DNA from: Micromonospora sp. WMMD1155
GTDB taxonomy: Bacteria; Actinomycetota; Actinomycetes; Mycobacteriales; Micromonosporaceae
Length of the DNA stretch: 64,000 nucleotides
Assembly (NCBI RefSeq): GCF_029581275.1
Contig: NZ_CP120742.1
Coordinates: forward strand, 1,090,501-1,154,500
Direction: 5' to 3'
The notes beneath the pieces were generated by a model that was given only the letters and a program-made list of their open reading frames with translations, was not told where the DNA came from and did not search any database. The translations under genes and the position numbers were made by a program. Shown here piece by piece: positions 51,505-61,043 of the stretch (position 1 is the first letter of the stretch; each line of letters begins with the position of its first letter).

Positions 51505-52305
51505 ATGTCCGTCACGCCCTGGATCTCGCTGACCACCGACTACGGCCTCGCCGACGGTTTCGTGGCCGCCTGTCACGGGGTGATCGCCCGGATCGCGCCG
51601 GCGGCCCGGATCATCGACGTGACCCACCTGGTGCCACCGGCGGACGTCCGGCGGGGTGCGGCGGTGCTGGCGCAGACGGTGCCGTACCTGCCGGTGGGTG
51701 TGCACGTGGCGGTGGTCGATCCGGGGGTGGGCACCGCCCGCCGGGGAGTGGCGCTGGCCACCCCGGGTGGGCTGCTGGTCGGTCCGGACAACGGGCTGTT
51801 GCCGGACGCCGCCGCCGCGCTCGGCGGGGTGAGCGCCGCAGTGGAGCTGGCCGAGCCGCGGTGGCTGGCCGGACGGGTGTCCAGCACCTTCCACGGGCGG
51901 GACGTCTTCGCCCCGGCGGCGGCCCGGCTGGCCCTCGGCGCTCCGCTGGCCGAGGCGGGGCCGCCGGTCGATCCGGCGGACCTGGTCCGGCTGCCGACGC
52001 CGACGCTGACAGTGGACGGCGAGGGCTTCACCGCCGAGGTGGTGACAGTGGACCATTTCGGCAACGTCCAGTTGGCCGCACCAGCGCGCCTGCTCGACCC
52101 GCTTCCGGCGGCGCTGCGGGTCGGGTCGCCCGGTTCGGAGCCGACCCGACCGGCCGTACGGGGGCGGACCTTCGGCGACGCCTCGGCGGGTGGCCTGGTG
52201 GTGTACGTCGACTCGGCCGATCTGGTCGCCGTCGCGGTCAACGGTGGGCGGGCTGTGGATCTCCTTCAGGTGGTACCGGGTGACGTCCTGCGGGTATCGG
52301 GCTGA
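51505..52305 (+). CDS. S-adenosylmethionine hydrolase/adenosyltransferase family protein
   Basis: 266-aa DUF62 protein. Family members hydrolyse SAM with hydroxide to adenosine and methionine, or halogenate it. Seen: LTTDYGLADGFVAACHGVI, AVVDPGVGTARRGVAL, GPDNGLLPDA, FHGRDVFAPAAARLALG and VDHFGNVQL, with the conserved Asp, Arg and His residues of the hydroxide-using class. The 20-odd-residue loop typical of fluorinases is not seen, so SAM hydrolase is favoured. ATG at 51505 closely follows TTAGCCT, hence probably leaderless. Confidence 0.9.
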   Translation: MSVTPWISLTTDYGLADGFVAACHGVIARIAPAARIIDVTHLVPPADVRRGAAVLAQTVPYLPVGVHVAVVDPGVGTARRGVALATPGGLLVGPDNGLLPDAAAALGGVSAAVELAEPRWLAGRVSSTFHGRDVFAPAAARLALGAPLAEAGPPVDPADLVRLPTPTLTVDGEGFTAEVVTVDHFGNVQLAAPARLLDPLPAALRVGSPGSEPTRPAVRGRTFGDASAGGLVVYVDSADLVAVAVNGGRAVDLLQVVPGDVLRVSG

Positions 52306-52330
52306 TATTCGACTGTGGAATGCTGCCCCG

Positions 52331-52573
52331 GTGGGTGAACACGTGGTTCCCGTGGGTTGTCCCTGCTGCGCGTCCCGGACCGGCGGGGGGACCTGCCCGG
52401 TCTGTTTCTGGACCGACGACGGCCAGACCGACGCCGACGCCGACGCCGTCCGGGGTGGCCCCAACGGCGACCTGAGCCTCTCGCACGCCCGACTCAACTA
52501 CGCCGTCTACGGGGCCAGTCACCCGCGTTACCAGGACATGGTGCGTCAGGCCCGCCCCGACGAGCGCCCCTGA
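52331..52573 (+). CDS. Cysteine-rich CPCC-family protein
   Basis: 80-aa small protein. CPCC (residues 11-14) and CPVC (24-27) form a likely zinc site, followed by FWTDDGQTDADADAVRGGPNGDLSLSHARLNY, typical of the bacterial CPCC domain family. Function unknown. GTG at 52331 seven bases after GAATGCT suggests a leaderless start; a GTG at 52343 is the alternative. It lies 25 bases after the SAM hydrolase gene. Confidence 0.75.
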   Translation: MGEHVVPVGCPCCASRTGGGTCPVCFWTDDGQTDADADAVRGGPNGDLSLSHARLNYAVYGASHPRYQDMVRQARPDERP

Positions 52574-52600
52574 CGCGGCACCCGACGGGGCGGTGCGTGG

Positions 52601-53863
52601 TCAGCAGACCGGGACGCTGCCGCCGTACACACTCGAGATGTAGCCGTGGCTGACGTACTGCCCGGTCGCCAGGCGGTTCCAGCGGGTGGTGGTGCGGTAG
52701 GGCCCGACCACCCGTTGCCCGGTGACGTAGCACTGGATCGGCACGTGGGCCAGTCGGGCGGCGAGGCCCCGCACCGCGTACGAGGTGCCGGCCCCGGAGC
52801 GGATGTTGAGTGGTCCGTCACCGACCACGCCCCGTGGCCCCCCGCCGGTCCACAGGTAGGCGACGTCCACCCAGGCGTTCGTGGTCAACTGGAGGCCGTC
52901 CCAGAACGTGCCGTCGGCCAGGTCGATGCCGGCCGGGTTGAGCACGGTCCGCCCGAACTGGTCCCGCCCGCCGTTGTAGCCGGACTGGTACGCCGCCTGG
53001 GCCTCGGGGCGGCCCTGCGGCAGGTCCTTCCAGTTCTCCCGCACCGATGACGGGTTCCAGTAGTCGTCACGGGTGTTCCACGGCCCGACGTCCCACACCG
53101 GGGCGTACTCGCAGCGGGCGCCGCTGGTCGTGCAGACCCGCACCGTGTAGTCGCCGGTGTTGAGCGGGGACAGGCCGCGCCGCGACGGCAGCGCCACGAA
53201 GTGGTCCCGGGGTTGCACGGTACGGCCGTTGGCGGTCACCTCGCCGACCAGGCCGATGCGGGTGGCGTACACCCGGTAGGTGCGGCCGGGCGTGGCCGCG
53301 GACACGGCGGCTGTCGCGTCGGCGGTGAGCCGCACGGCGCGTACCGTCGCGGTGGCACCGCCGTCGGGTGCGGTGAGCACCACCCGGGTCTGCACCCGGC
53401 TGACCGGTCGGTCGAAGACCGCGCCGGTGGTGGCGGCCTGCCACTCCGTCCAGCCCGGCGCCCGCCAACCGCGGACCTGCGCCTCCACCGTCGCGCCGGT
53501 GGGGATCGCCGCGCTGATCTCGGCGCGGACCCGGGTGGCCGGCCGGGCGAGGGTGCGGGACGTGGTCAGCAGCATCCCTTCGGCGACGGCGCTGTGCGGG
53601 CTGCGGGCGCGGTGCCCGGCGGCTCGGGCCTCGCGCAGCCGCAGCCCGGCGGCGGTCCGCCGGACGTTGACGTCGTCGCGGTCGATGACGGAGAGGTCGG
53701 CATCCCACCGTTCGCCGCTGGGAGCGGCGGCGGTGATGACGAGTGGCCGGTCGGCTGCGGCGTCGGCGACACCGCCGACGGTGGGTAGGAGTGCGGCGGT
53801 GAGCAGGAGGGAGGACGTGGCGACGAGGGCGACGGACGGGATACGACAACGAGGTCGCGTCAT
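52601..53863 (-). CDS. Secreted protein with C-terminal SH3-like domain
   Basis: 420 aa. Signal peptide at 1-38 (basic start, VALVATSSLLLTAALLP, VADA cleavage). The middle region has beta-rich repeats (RVRAEISAAIPTGATVEAQVRGW, RVQTRVVLTAPDGGATATVRAVRL) like those preceding cell-wall amidase domains. The last 75 residues resemble bacterial SH3 (LNIRSGAGTSYAVRGLA, GQYVSHGYISS). No catalytic amidase motif is evident, so it may bind peptidoglycan. ATG at 53863, eight bases after AGGAG, preferred over an ATG overlapping the ribosome site. Confidence 0.75.
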   Translation of the reverse strand: MTRPRCRIPSVALVATSSLLLTAALLPTVGGVADAAADRPLVITAAAPSGERWDADLSVIDRDDVNVRRTAAGLRLREARAAGHRARSPHSAVAEGMLLTTSRTLARPATRVRAEISAAIPTGATVEAQVRGWRAPGWTEWQAATTGAVFDRPVSRVQTRVVLTAPDGGATATVRAVRLTADATAAVSAATPGRTYRVYATRIGLVGEVTANGRTVQPRDHFVALPSRRGLSPLNTGDYTVRVCTTSGARCEYAPVWDVGPWNTRDDYWNPSSVRENWKDLPQGRPEAQAAYQSGYNGGRDQFGRTVLNPAGIDLADGTFWDGLQLTTNAWVDVAYLWTGGGPRGVVGDGPLNIRSGAGTSYAVRGLAARLAHVPIQCYVTGQRVVGPYRTTTRWNRLATGQYVSHGYISSVYGGSVPVC

Positions 53864-53972
53864 GGGCATTCTCCTCAGAACCTCTTGACCCTCGCATGTC
53901 GGGAGATCATGAGGAACCTGAGTACAAATAGCGACACATGCGAATTCTGCTCGAAAGAGGGAGGATGGCAGG

Positions 53973-54782
53973 GTGCCCGAAGGCGACACCGTCTGGAACA
54001 CCGCGCGCGTGCTGCACCGCGCGCTCGCCGGCGCGCGGGTCACCGGTAGTGACTTCCGGGTGCCGCAGCTCGCGACCACCGACCTCAGCGGCTGGACCGT
54101 CCGCGAGTCGGCCAGTCGGGGCAAGCACCTGCTGTTGCGCCTCGACGCCCCGGACGCTGCCCCCTGGACCCTGCACTCGCACCTGCGGATGGACGGCGCC
54201 TGGCGGGCGTACGCGCCGGGGGAACGCTGGAACGGGCGACCCGCGCACCTGATCCGGGTGGTGCTGCGCACCCCCGGCGCCGTCGCGGTCGGCTACCACC
54301 TGCACGAGCTGGCCCTGGTGCCGACCGCCGAGGAGGACCGGCTGGTCGGCCATCTCGGCCCGGATCTGCTCGGCCCGGACTGGGATCCGGCCGAGGCGGT
54401 CCGCCGGCTCGCCGAGCACCCGGAGCAGACCATCGGCGAAGCGCTGCTCGACCAGCGCAACCTGGCCGGGGTGGGCAACCTCTACAGGTGCGAGGTGCTG
54501 TTCCTGCGGGGCGTGTCGCCGTGGACGCCGGTCGGCGCGGTGCCCGACCTGCCCGGCCTGGTGACGCTGTCGCAGCGGCTGCTCGCGGCCAACCGGGGCC
54601 GGTGGACGCAGAGCAGCACCGGTTCCCTGCACCGGGGGCAGACCAGCTACGTGTACGGTCGCCGCGCCCAACCCTGCCGCCGCTGCGGCACCGCGATCCG
54701 CAAGGAGGAGCTGGGTGAGCGGGTCACCTACTGGTGCCCGGTCTGTCAGCCCGAGCGCCCCGGCCCGCCCGCGCCCAGCTGA
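53973..54782 (+). CDS. nei: Nei/Fpg-family DNA glycosylase (endonuclease VIII-like)
   Basis: 269-aa base-excision enzyme that removes oxidised bases. After initiation Met removal the N-terminal Pro-Glu-Gly (PEGDT) supplies the catalytic proline and glutamate. GKHLLLRL and LDQRNLAGVGNLYRCEVLF are family motifs, and a C-terminal zinc finger has C-x2-C ... C-x2-C (CRRCG, CPVCQ). The PEGDTVW opening points to the Nei branch common in actinobacteria. GTG at 53973. Divergent from the secreted SH3 protein. Confidence 0.9.
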   Translation: MPEGDTVWNTARVLHRALAGARVTGSDFRVPQLATTDLSGWTVRESASRGKHLLLRLDAPDAAPWTLHSHLRMDGAWRAYAPGERWNGRPAHLIRVVLRTPGAVAVGYHLHELALVPTAEEDRLVGHLGPDLLGPDWDPAEAVRRLAEHPEQTIGEALLDQRNLAGVGNLYRCEVLFLRGVSPWTPVGAVPDLPGLVTLSQRLLAANRGRWTQSSTGSLHRGQTSYVYGRRAQPCRRCGTAIRKEELGERVTYWCPVCQPERPGPPAPS

Positions 54783-54887
54783 CCAGCGCGATGTTCTCCC
54801 AGAAACGGACGATTGGGTAATTCCTATCCGGCCGTCGGAGTCGCATGCTGCGGTTGAACCCTCACCGACCGTCAGCAGAGCGCGGCG

Positions 54888-54911
54888 GTCCGCCACGTCG
54901 GGGTGGCGGAC
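54888..54911. other. Hairpin upstream of the oxidase-like gene
   Basis: GTCCGCCAC and GTGGCGGAC form a perfect 9-bp stem with a 6-base loop, ending 24 bases before the ATG at 54936. It may end transcription from nei or act in the mRNA leader. The 54783-54887 gap has no gene. Confidence 0.5.
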
Positions 54912-54935
54912 TCCTGCCCGACCCCGGGGAGAGTC

Positions 54936-57900
54936 ATGGCGATGTTCCGCAGACTCCGCTTCACCTTCTTCGAGCGGACGATCCGTGACACCGGCGATCC
55001 CGCCACCGAGCGGACGGCGTCGGTGCCCGCCGCGCGTACCGCCGAGGGGGCCGCCCCGGCCCCGAGCCTGGACCCGGCCGTGGTGCCGCGGTGCTTCGGC
55101 CCGGTGCCGAACTTCGCCCACAGCCCCCGCCCGACGCGTGATCCCGGCGGGCGGGTGGTGCCCGGCACCGGGCTGCGCAAGTTCGTCGACCCGTTGCCCA
55201 CTCCGGGCCGGCACTCCCGCACCGACCTCGGCAGCCACCTGCCGGTGGCGACGCCGGACACGATCAGCTATCCGGGCTGCGACTACTACGAGATCGGCCT
55301 ACAGGAGTACGCGCAGCGGCTGCACCGGGATCTGCCGGCCACCCGGCTACGCGGCTACCGGCAGCTCAACCTGGGCACCGACGCGACGGGCCACAACACG
55401 GTGGCGCCCCCCGACCGGCCGTGGCACCTCGGCCCGATGATCCTCGCCCGCCGGGGCCGACCGGTCCGGGTGAAGTTCATCAACCAGCTCCCCACCGGCC
55501 GGGCCGGCGAGTTGTTCCTGCCGGTCGACGACACCATCGAGGGTGCCGGTCTCGGCCCGCTGGACGGACCGGCACCGTACCCGCAGAACCGGGCGGTGCT
55601 GCACCTGGCCGGGGCGCAGACCGGGTGGACCAGCGCCGGCAACCCCGGGCAGTGGATCACTCCGGCCGAAGAGATCACCCCGTACCCGACCGGAGTGGGA
55701 GTGACACCCGTGCCGGACATGCCGGCGCCGGGTGCGGGGGCGACCACGCTCTACTACCCGAACGACCAGAGCGGCCGCCTGCTGTGGTGGCACGACAACA
55801 CCGCCGGCCTGGCCCGGCTCACCGTCTACGGTGGGCAGCTCGCCCTCTACCTGCTCACCGACCCGGCCGAGGACCAGCTCGTCGCCGACGGGGTGCTGCC
55901 GGCCGACCAGCTGCCGCTGGTGATCGAGGACAAGACGTTCGTGCCGGACGACACCCAACTCGCCGCCGAGGACCCCACCTGGGACCGGGAGCGCTGGGGA
56001 GCCCGGGGCAGCCTCTGGCACCCGCACGTGTACCAGCCCCGGCAGAACCCGTACCGCTCCGGCGGACGCAACCCGACCGGCCGGTGGGACTACGGCCCCT
56101 GGTCGCACAACCCCACCCCGGACGGCGTCCACACCGACGGGTGGGCCCCGAACCCCCACCACGACCCGGTGGACGCGCCGGACGAGCCACCGCTGAGCCC
56201 CGACCTGCCGCACCCGTCCGCGGTCCCCGAGGCGTACGGCGACACCCCGCTCGTCAACGGCGTCGCCTACCCGTACCTGGAGGTGCGACCGCGCGCGTAC
56301 CGGTTCCGGATCCTCAACGCCTGCCTGGACCGCAGCCTGAACCTCCAGCTCTACCGGGCCCGCTCGGACGGGGCGATGTGGACGGCCGACGGCGCGCTCG
56401 CCGACGCCGACGCCGGGGAGGTGCCGATGGTGGCCGCCGTGCGGGCCGCGGACCGGCCGCCCGGCTGGCCGACCGACGGACGCGACGGCGGGGTGCCCGA
56501 CCCGCGCGCGGCCGGGCCCGAGTTCGTCCAGATCGGGAACGAGGCGGGGCTGCTACCCGCCCCTGTGGTGCTGCCGAACCGCCCGATCGGCTACCGGTAC
56601 GACCGGCTCGACCCGACCGTGCTGAACGTCGACGGGCACACCCTGCTGCTCGCCCCGGGCGAGCGGGCCGACGTGCTCGTCGACTTCTCCGCCGTACCAC
56701 CGGGCAGCACCCTGATCCTGTACAACGACGCGCCGGCTCCGCTGCCCGGCTACGACCCCCGCTACGACCAGCACACCGACGCGCCGGACCGCACCGCCGA
56801 GGGTGGTCCGCCCCGCACCGAGCCGGGGTACGGCCCGAACACCCGCACCCTGCTCCAGTTCCGGGTCGTCGGGGCACCCGGGCAGCCGTACGACAGGGCC
56901 CGGCTGCGCGAGCGGCTACCAGTGGCGTACGCGGCCGGCCAGCGCCCGCCGATCGTGCCGCAGCCGGCCTACGACGCGGCGTTCGGCACCCGGACCCTGT
57001 CGGAGACGACGGTGCCGGTGCACGCCGGCACCGTGACGTTCACCCCGGCGGGCGGCACCGGCCCGGTGACCCTGCCGATCGCGGTCAAGGCCGCCCAGCA
57101 GGTCTTCGAGCCCGACCGTGGTCGGCTGGCCGGCCGGCTCGGCGTCGGGCACCCGCACGCCGGGCCGCTGCATCCGACGACGCTGCCGCTTGGCCCCACC
57201 GACCCGGTCACCGAGGTGCTCTTCGCCACCGACCCGGCCGTGCCGGTGGGAGCGCCCGGCGACGGCACCCAACTCTGGCGGATCAGTGGCGACGTCCGGC
57301 AGACCGAGCCGCTGCACTTCGGTGGTTGTGACGTGCAGGTGGTCAACCGGGTCGGCTGGGACGGCACGCTGCGGCCACCGCACGGCAACGAGTTGGGCTG
57401 GAAGGACATCGTCCGGGTCAACCCCCGGGAGGACGTCGTGGTGGCGTTGCGCCCGGTCGCCCCGGTGCTGCCGTTCAAGCTGGGCGACAGCGTCCGGCTG
57501 CTCGATCCCTGTCGCCCGGCCGGGGCACGGACCGGGTCGACTCCGGTCAGCCCGGCGGACGGGCGACCCGCCATGGTGGTCAACCAACTGGTCAACCTGG
57601 GTTGGGAGTACCGCTGGCACAGCCGGCTCGCCGGCCACCGCGACGCCGGAATGACCCGGCCACTGGTGCTGCGGGTGGCGCCGAAGGCACCCACCGGGCT
57701 GACCGCCACGCCGGTGTCCGGCTCGGCCACCGCGCTTCCCGCGATCGCCCTGGCCTGGACCAGCAACGGCGGACGCCCACCCGCCACCAGCCACCTGCTG
57801 CAACGGGCCACCGACGCGACCTTCGGCGGCGAGGTCACCACGATCACCGTGGCGGCGGCCGCCACCCGGTACACGGACGCGACGATCACCCCCGGCGTGA

Positions 57901-58553
57901 CGTACCACTACCGGATCCGGGCGGAGAACGCCGTCGGCTACTCGTCCTGGTCGAACGGCGTACCCGCCTCGGTGCACCTGGCCGCACCGACCGGCCTGGT
58001 CGCGACGCTCCCGCCGGCCGCGCCGCTACGGGTGGCGTTGCGCTGGTCGAACCGGTCGTTCGCCACCGGCATCGACGTGCAGCGGGCGACCAATCCGACG
58101 TTCACCAGCGGCCCGGGCACCACGGCGATCGGGGTCAGCGACAACCACCTGGACGTCACCGTGGCACCGGACACCACGTACTACTACCGGGTGCGGACCA
58201 CCTACCTGGGCGCCGCCTCGGCCTGGTCGACAGTCGCCACGGTGACCTCGCCACCCGCGCCGGGCACCCCCACCGAAGTGAGCGCCACCGCCACCGCGCC
58301 CGGCCCGGACACCGCCACGGTTATCCTGGCCTGGGCGGCGAGCACCCCGAGCGGGCAGGGGTCCGGGTTCATCGTGCAGCGGGCCCTCGACCCGGCGTTC
58401 GACCGGGAGGTCGCCACCTTCACCGTGACCGGCCGGGGTTTCACCAACACCGGGCTGGCCCGAGGCGTGACCTACCACTACCGGATCCGGTCGTTCAACG
58501 TCGTGGGCAGCTCGCCGTACACCGGGCCGGTCCTGGTCACGACACCACAGTGA
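54936..58553 (+). CDS. Copper-ligand-depleted multicopper oxidase-fold protein with fibronectin III repeats
   Basis: 1205 aa without signal peptide. Residues 1-910 have cupredoxin blocks of multicopper oxidases (GRPVRVKFINQLP, RLTVYGGQLALYLLTDPAED, LEVRPRAYRFRILNACLDRSLNLQLY, VLNVDGHTLLLAPGERADVLVDFS). The copper motifs are broken: HLA (H223-A225) for HxH, HDN (286-288) for HDH, EPLHFG (791-796) for HPxHxH, and HSRLAGHRDAGM (895-906) for HCHxxxHxxxxM. The T1 Cys and half the histidines are gone. Residues about 915-1205 are three fibronectin III repeats. Possibly a structural or binding protein; oxidase activity looks unlikely. ATG at 54936 after GGGGAGAG. Confidence 0.85.
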   Translation: MAMFRRLRFTFFERTIRDTGDPATERTASVPAARTAEGAAPAPSLDPAVVPRCFGPVPNFAHSPRPTRDPGGRVVPGTGLRKFVDPLPTPGRHSRTDLGSHLPVATPDTISYPGCDYYEIGLQEYAQRLHRDLPATRLRGYRQLNLGTDATGHNTVAPPDRPWHLGPMILARRGRPVRVKFINQLPTGRAGELFLPVDDTIEGAGLGPLDGPAPYPQNRAVLHLAGAQTGWTSAGNPGQWITPAEEITPYPTGVGVTPVPDMPAPGAGATTLYYPNDQSGRLLWWHDNTAGLARLTVYGGQLALYLLTDPAEDQLVADGVLPADQLPLVIEDKTFVPDDTQLAAEDPTWDRERWGARGSLWHPHVYQPRQNPYRSGGRNPTGRWDYGPWSHNPTPDGVHTDGWAPNPHHDPVDAPDEPPLSPDLPHPSAVPEAYGDTPLVNGVAYPYLEVRPRAYRFRILNACLDRSLNLQLYRARSDGAMWTADGALADADAGEVPMVAAVRAADRPPGWPTDGRDGGVPDPRAAGPEFVQIGNEAGLLPAPVVLPNRPIGYRYDRLDPTVLNVDGHTLLLAPGERADVLVDFSAVPPGSTLILYNDAPAPLPGYDPRYDQHTDAPDRTAEGGPPRTEPGYGPNTRTLLQFRVVGAPGQPYDRARLRERLPVAYAAGQRPPIVPQPAYDAAFGTRTLSETTVPVHAGTVTFTPAGGTGPVTLPIAVKAAQQVFEPDRGRLAGRLGVGHPHAGPLHPTTLPLGPTDPVTEVLFATDPAVPVGAPGDGTQLWRISGDVRQTEPLHFGGCDVQVVNRVGWDGTLRPPHGNELGWKDIVRVNPREDVVVALRPVAPVLPFKLGDSVRLLDPCRPAGARTGSTPVSPADGRPAMVVNQLVNLGWEYRWHSRLAGHRDAGMTRPLVLRVAPKAPTGLTATPVSGSATALPAIALAWTSNGGRPPATSHLLQRATDATFGGEVTTITVAAAATRYTDATITPGVTYHYRIRAENAVGYSSWSNGVPASVHLAAPTGLVATLPPAAPLRVALRWSNRSFATGIDVQRATNPTFTSGPGTTAIGVSDNHLDVTVAPDTTYYYRVRTTYLGAASAWSTVATVTSPPAPGTPTEVSATATAPGPDTATVILAWAASTPSGQGSGFIVQRALDPAFDREVATFTVTGRGFTNTGLARGVTYHYRIRSFNVVGSSPYTGPVLVTTPQ

Positions 58554-58572
58554 CCGGTCGGCGCGGCCCGGC

Positions 58573-59358
58573 TCAGCGGGTGGGCGCGCGCAGTGGGGTG
58601 CCGACGGCGCGCAGCTCGGCGAGCGCGCCGGCGACCCCGTGCAGCAGGTCGGTCGCCTCGGTGAGCCGGTCGGCGGCCGGATGGGCGGTCTCCGGGCGGG
58701 CGTCCTCGGCCAGGTAGCCGGCGGCGGCGACCACCAACCGTTCGTAGGCGGCGACCCCGCTCTCCAGTTGGCCGGTCAGCACGGCGTGCGCCTCGGCCAG
58801 TGGGGCCCGCGCGTCGGCCGGGGCCAGGCGCAGCGCTCGTTCGACGCTCGCCACCCGGGCCGCCAGGTCGCGCAGCGAACCGTCGGCGGCGGCGGCCTCC
58901 TGCACCGCTGGCTCGGCCAGCCCGGTGAGCCGGGGAGCCATCCCGGCCAGGGTGAGGGCCGCCCGGTCCAGGCGGGCCCACTGCTCGCCCGCGCTGGTGC
59001 CGCGCAGGGCGATCCGGGAACGGACCCGACGGACCTCGGCCAGCACACCCGGGCCGACCGGCAGCCGCTCGACGGCGGCGACCAACCGGGCCCGCGACCG
59101 GGCCGCGGCCTCGGCCGGGTCGAGCGCGGGGGGTGCCGGCTGGGCGGCCAGGGCACGCACGTCGATCCAGCGCCAGGCGGCCAGCGCCACCGCACTGCCC
59201 GCGGCGCCGGCCCAGGCCGCATCGGGAAGACCGAGGCCGGCGTACGGGGTCAGCACCGCCGCGGCGCCGCCGAGCCCGCCGGCCAGCACACTCCACCGTC
59301 GGGCGGACCGGCGCAGCCGACCCAGCCTGCGGAAGTATCGCGTCCGCTCGTCTGCCAC
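58573..59358 (-). CDS. pspM: Phage shock envelope stress protein PspM
   Basis: 261-aa actinobacterial membrane partner of PspA. A basic head (RYFRRLGRLRRSARR), two membrane helices (SVLAGGLGGAAAVLTPYAG, AAWAGAAGSAVALAAWRW), then a long cytoplasmic helical domain of about 180 residues. Order clgR-pspA-pspM matches the mycobacterial Psp system. ATG at 59358. It is 24 bases after pspA, cotranscribed. Confidence 0.85.
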   Translation of the reverse strand: MADERTRYFRRLGRLRRSARRWSVLAGGLGGAAAVLTPYAGLGLPDAAWAGAAGSAVALAAWRWIDVRALAAQPAPPALDPAEAAARSRARLVAAVERLPVGPGVLAEVRRVRSRIALRGTSAGEQWARLDRAALTLAGMAPRLTGLAEPAVQEAAAADGSLRDLAARVASVERALRLAPADARAPLAEAHAVLTGQLESGVAAYERLVVAAAGYLAEDARPETAHPAADRLTEATDLLHGVAGALAELRAVGTPLRAPTR

Positions 59359-59381
59359 CCTGACCCCCTCGGTCCGCTCGT

Positions 59382-60254
59382 TCAGCCGGCGGCGGTCGGG
59401 TCGCCGGTGCCCCGCTCGCGAGCCATGCTGGCGCGCAGCTCGTCCAGCCGGGCGGCCGCCGCCGGGTCGCTGGTCGGGCCGGCCTTCTCGGCCTGCGGCA
59501 CGGCCGGCCGCTGCGCCGCGCCGCCGAGCTGCTCCCCCGCCATGCTGGACCGGATCTGCTCCAGCCGGGCGGAACCGGCCGAGTCGATGGTGGCCTTCTG
59601 GATCTCCAACATGCGGCCCTCGACGGAGTTGCCGGCCAGCTCGGCGCGACCCATCGCGTTGGCGTACCGCCGCTCGATGCGGTCGCGCACCTCGTCCAGC
59701 GACGGCGTGTTGGTGGGCGCGGTCAGCGACGACATCGACTCCAGCGAACGGGCCACCGACTCCTGCATCTTGGCCTGCTCCAGCTGGCTGAGCAGCTTGG
59801 TGCGCTCGGCGAGCTTCTGCTGGAGGATCATCGAGTTGTTCTCGACCGCGCGGCGGGCCTGGGCTGCGGCACCCAACGCCTGGTCGTGCAGGGTCTTCAG
59901 GTCCTCGGTGGCCTGCTCGGCGGAGACCAACTGGGTGGCCAGCGTCTGCGCCGACTGCTCGAAGCGCACCGCCTCGGCCTCGTCACCCTTGGCCCGGGCC
60001 TGGTCGGACAGCACCAGGGCCTGCCGGGCGTTGCCCTGCAGCCGCTCGACCTCGGACATCTGCCGGGACAGCTTCATCTCGAGCTGACGCTGGTTGCCGA
60101 TCACCGCGGCGGCCTGCTGGACCAGCGCCTGGTGCTGCCGCTGGGCGTCCTCGATGGCCTGCTGGATCTGCACCTTGGGATCGGCGTGCTCGTCGATCTT
60201 CGCGCCGAAGAGCGCCATCAGGTAATTCCAACCCTTGACGAACGGGTTCGCCAT
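59382..60254 (-). CDS. pspA: PspA/IM30 membrane-stress protein
   Basis: 290-aa ESCRT-III-related protein that coats and stabilises stressed inner membrane. The amphipathic N-terminus [19 protein letters not shown] precedes a nearly continuous helical coiled coil (about 25-225) and a C-terminal tail with [16 protein letters not shown]. Usual length for actinobacteria. ATG at 60254. In the 195-bp gap to clgR a TTCGC-TGGCG-like site (about 60340-60355) may be bound by ClgR, but this is weak. Confidence 0.93.
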   Translation of the reverse strand: MANPFVKGWNYLMALFGAKIDEHADPKVQIQQAIEDAQRQHQALVQQAAAVIGNQRQLEMKLSRQMSEVERLQGNARQALVLSDQARAKGDEAEAVRFEQSAQTLATQLVSAEQATEDLKTLHDQALGAAAQARRAVENNSMILQQKLAERTKLLSQLEQAKMQESVARSLESMSSLTAPTNTPSLDEVRDRIERRYANAMGRAELAGNSVEGRMLEIQKATIDSAGSARLEQIRSSMAGEQLGGAAQRPAVPQAEKAGPTSDPAAAARLDELRASMARERGTGDPTAAG

Positions 60255-60449
60255 CTCCGCGGTATCCCCTCAGTCGCGTCGCTTGACCACGGTCGGTCGG
60301 ACGGGCCGACCACGACCGGCCGGTCTCCATCGTCCCAGTCGAACGCCAGCGAAGGCACCCTTACCGTTTGGGTCGACAGCACCGGCAACTCCTGCCGGCC
60401 ACCCTACGCGGCCGGGGCCAGCCCGCCCACGGTCAACCGGAAGGACGCC

Positions 60450-60890
60450 CTAAGCGGCGCAGACCACGTCCCGGTCGCGCTCGGTCGGGCGGACGCGCGA
60501 GCTGCGAAGCGTGGCCTTGAGCGGCGAATCCTGGCGGACCGACACGGCGACCTTGCCGTCGGAGGTGACCTGGCGAACGCCCCGGCCGGTGCTCTTGGGC
60601 ACCGCTGCGGCGTCGGCGGGCTCCTCCGGGATCGACACGAGGACGCCGGGCATCTGCTCGGCGAGCGCCACGGTGTCGCTCACCTCACGCAGCAGCTCGG
60701 ACAGGCGGGCGCCGAGGGCGTCGCAGATCGCGGCGAGCAGCTCGCTGGACGGTTCCTTGTGCCCCCGCTCGATCTCGGAGAGGTAGCCGAGGCTGACGTT
60801 GGCGGCGGTGGACACCTCACGCAGCGTGCGCTGCTGCCCCTGACGGCGCGCTCGCAGTGCGTCACCGATCACCCGGCGTAGCAGGATCAT
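60450..60890 (-). CDS. clgR: XRE-family regulator ClgR
   Basis: 146-aa activator of clp protease and psp genes. An HTH of the XRE/Cro type lies at 10-65 ([38 protein letters not shown]). The C-terminus ends VCAA; a terminal Ala-Ala is the kind of signal by which ClpXP degrades ClgR. ATG at 60890 follows GGGGGAGG. Located before pspA as in mycobacteria, where it forms a feedback loop with PspA. Confidence 0.9.
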   Translation of the reverse strand: MILLRRVIGDALRARRQGQQRTLREVSTAANVSLGYLSEIERGHKEPSSELLAAICDALGARLSELLREVSDTVALAEQMPGVLVSIPEEPADAAAVPKSTGRGVRQVTSDGKVAVSVRQDSPLKATLRSSRVRPTERDRDVVCAA

Positions 60891-61043
60891 CGCACCTCCC
60901 CCTGAGGGATACCTCGCGCTCGCCGCCGGCAGCCGGTCGCGGCGGAACCGCGCCGACCCCGAACGTCGGAGCCTTCCCGCAACCGTACCCGTTGCGAGCC
61001 CGGGCGACATCCCGCCCCGCCCGTCGGTTCGTCGGCCGGGGGC

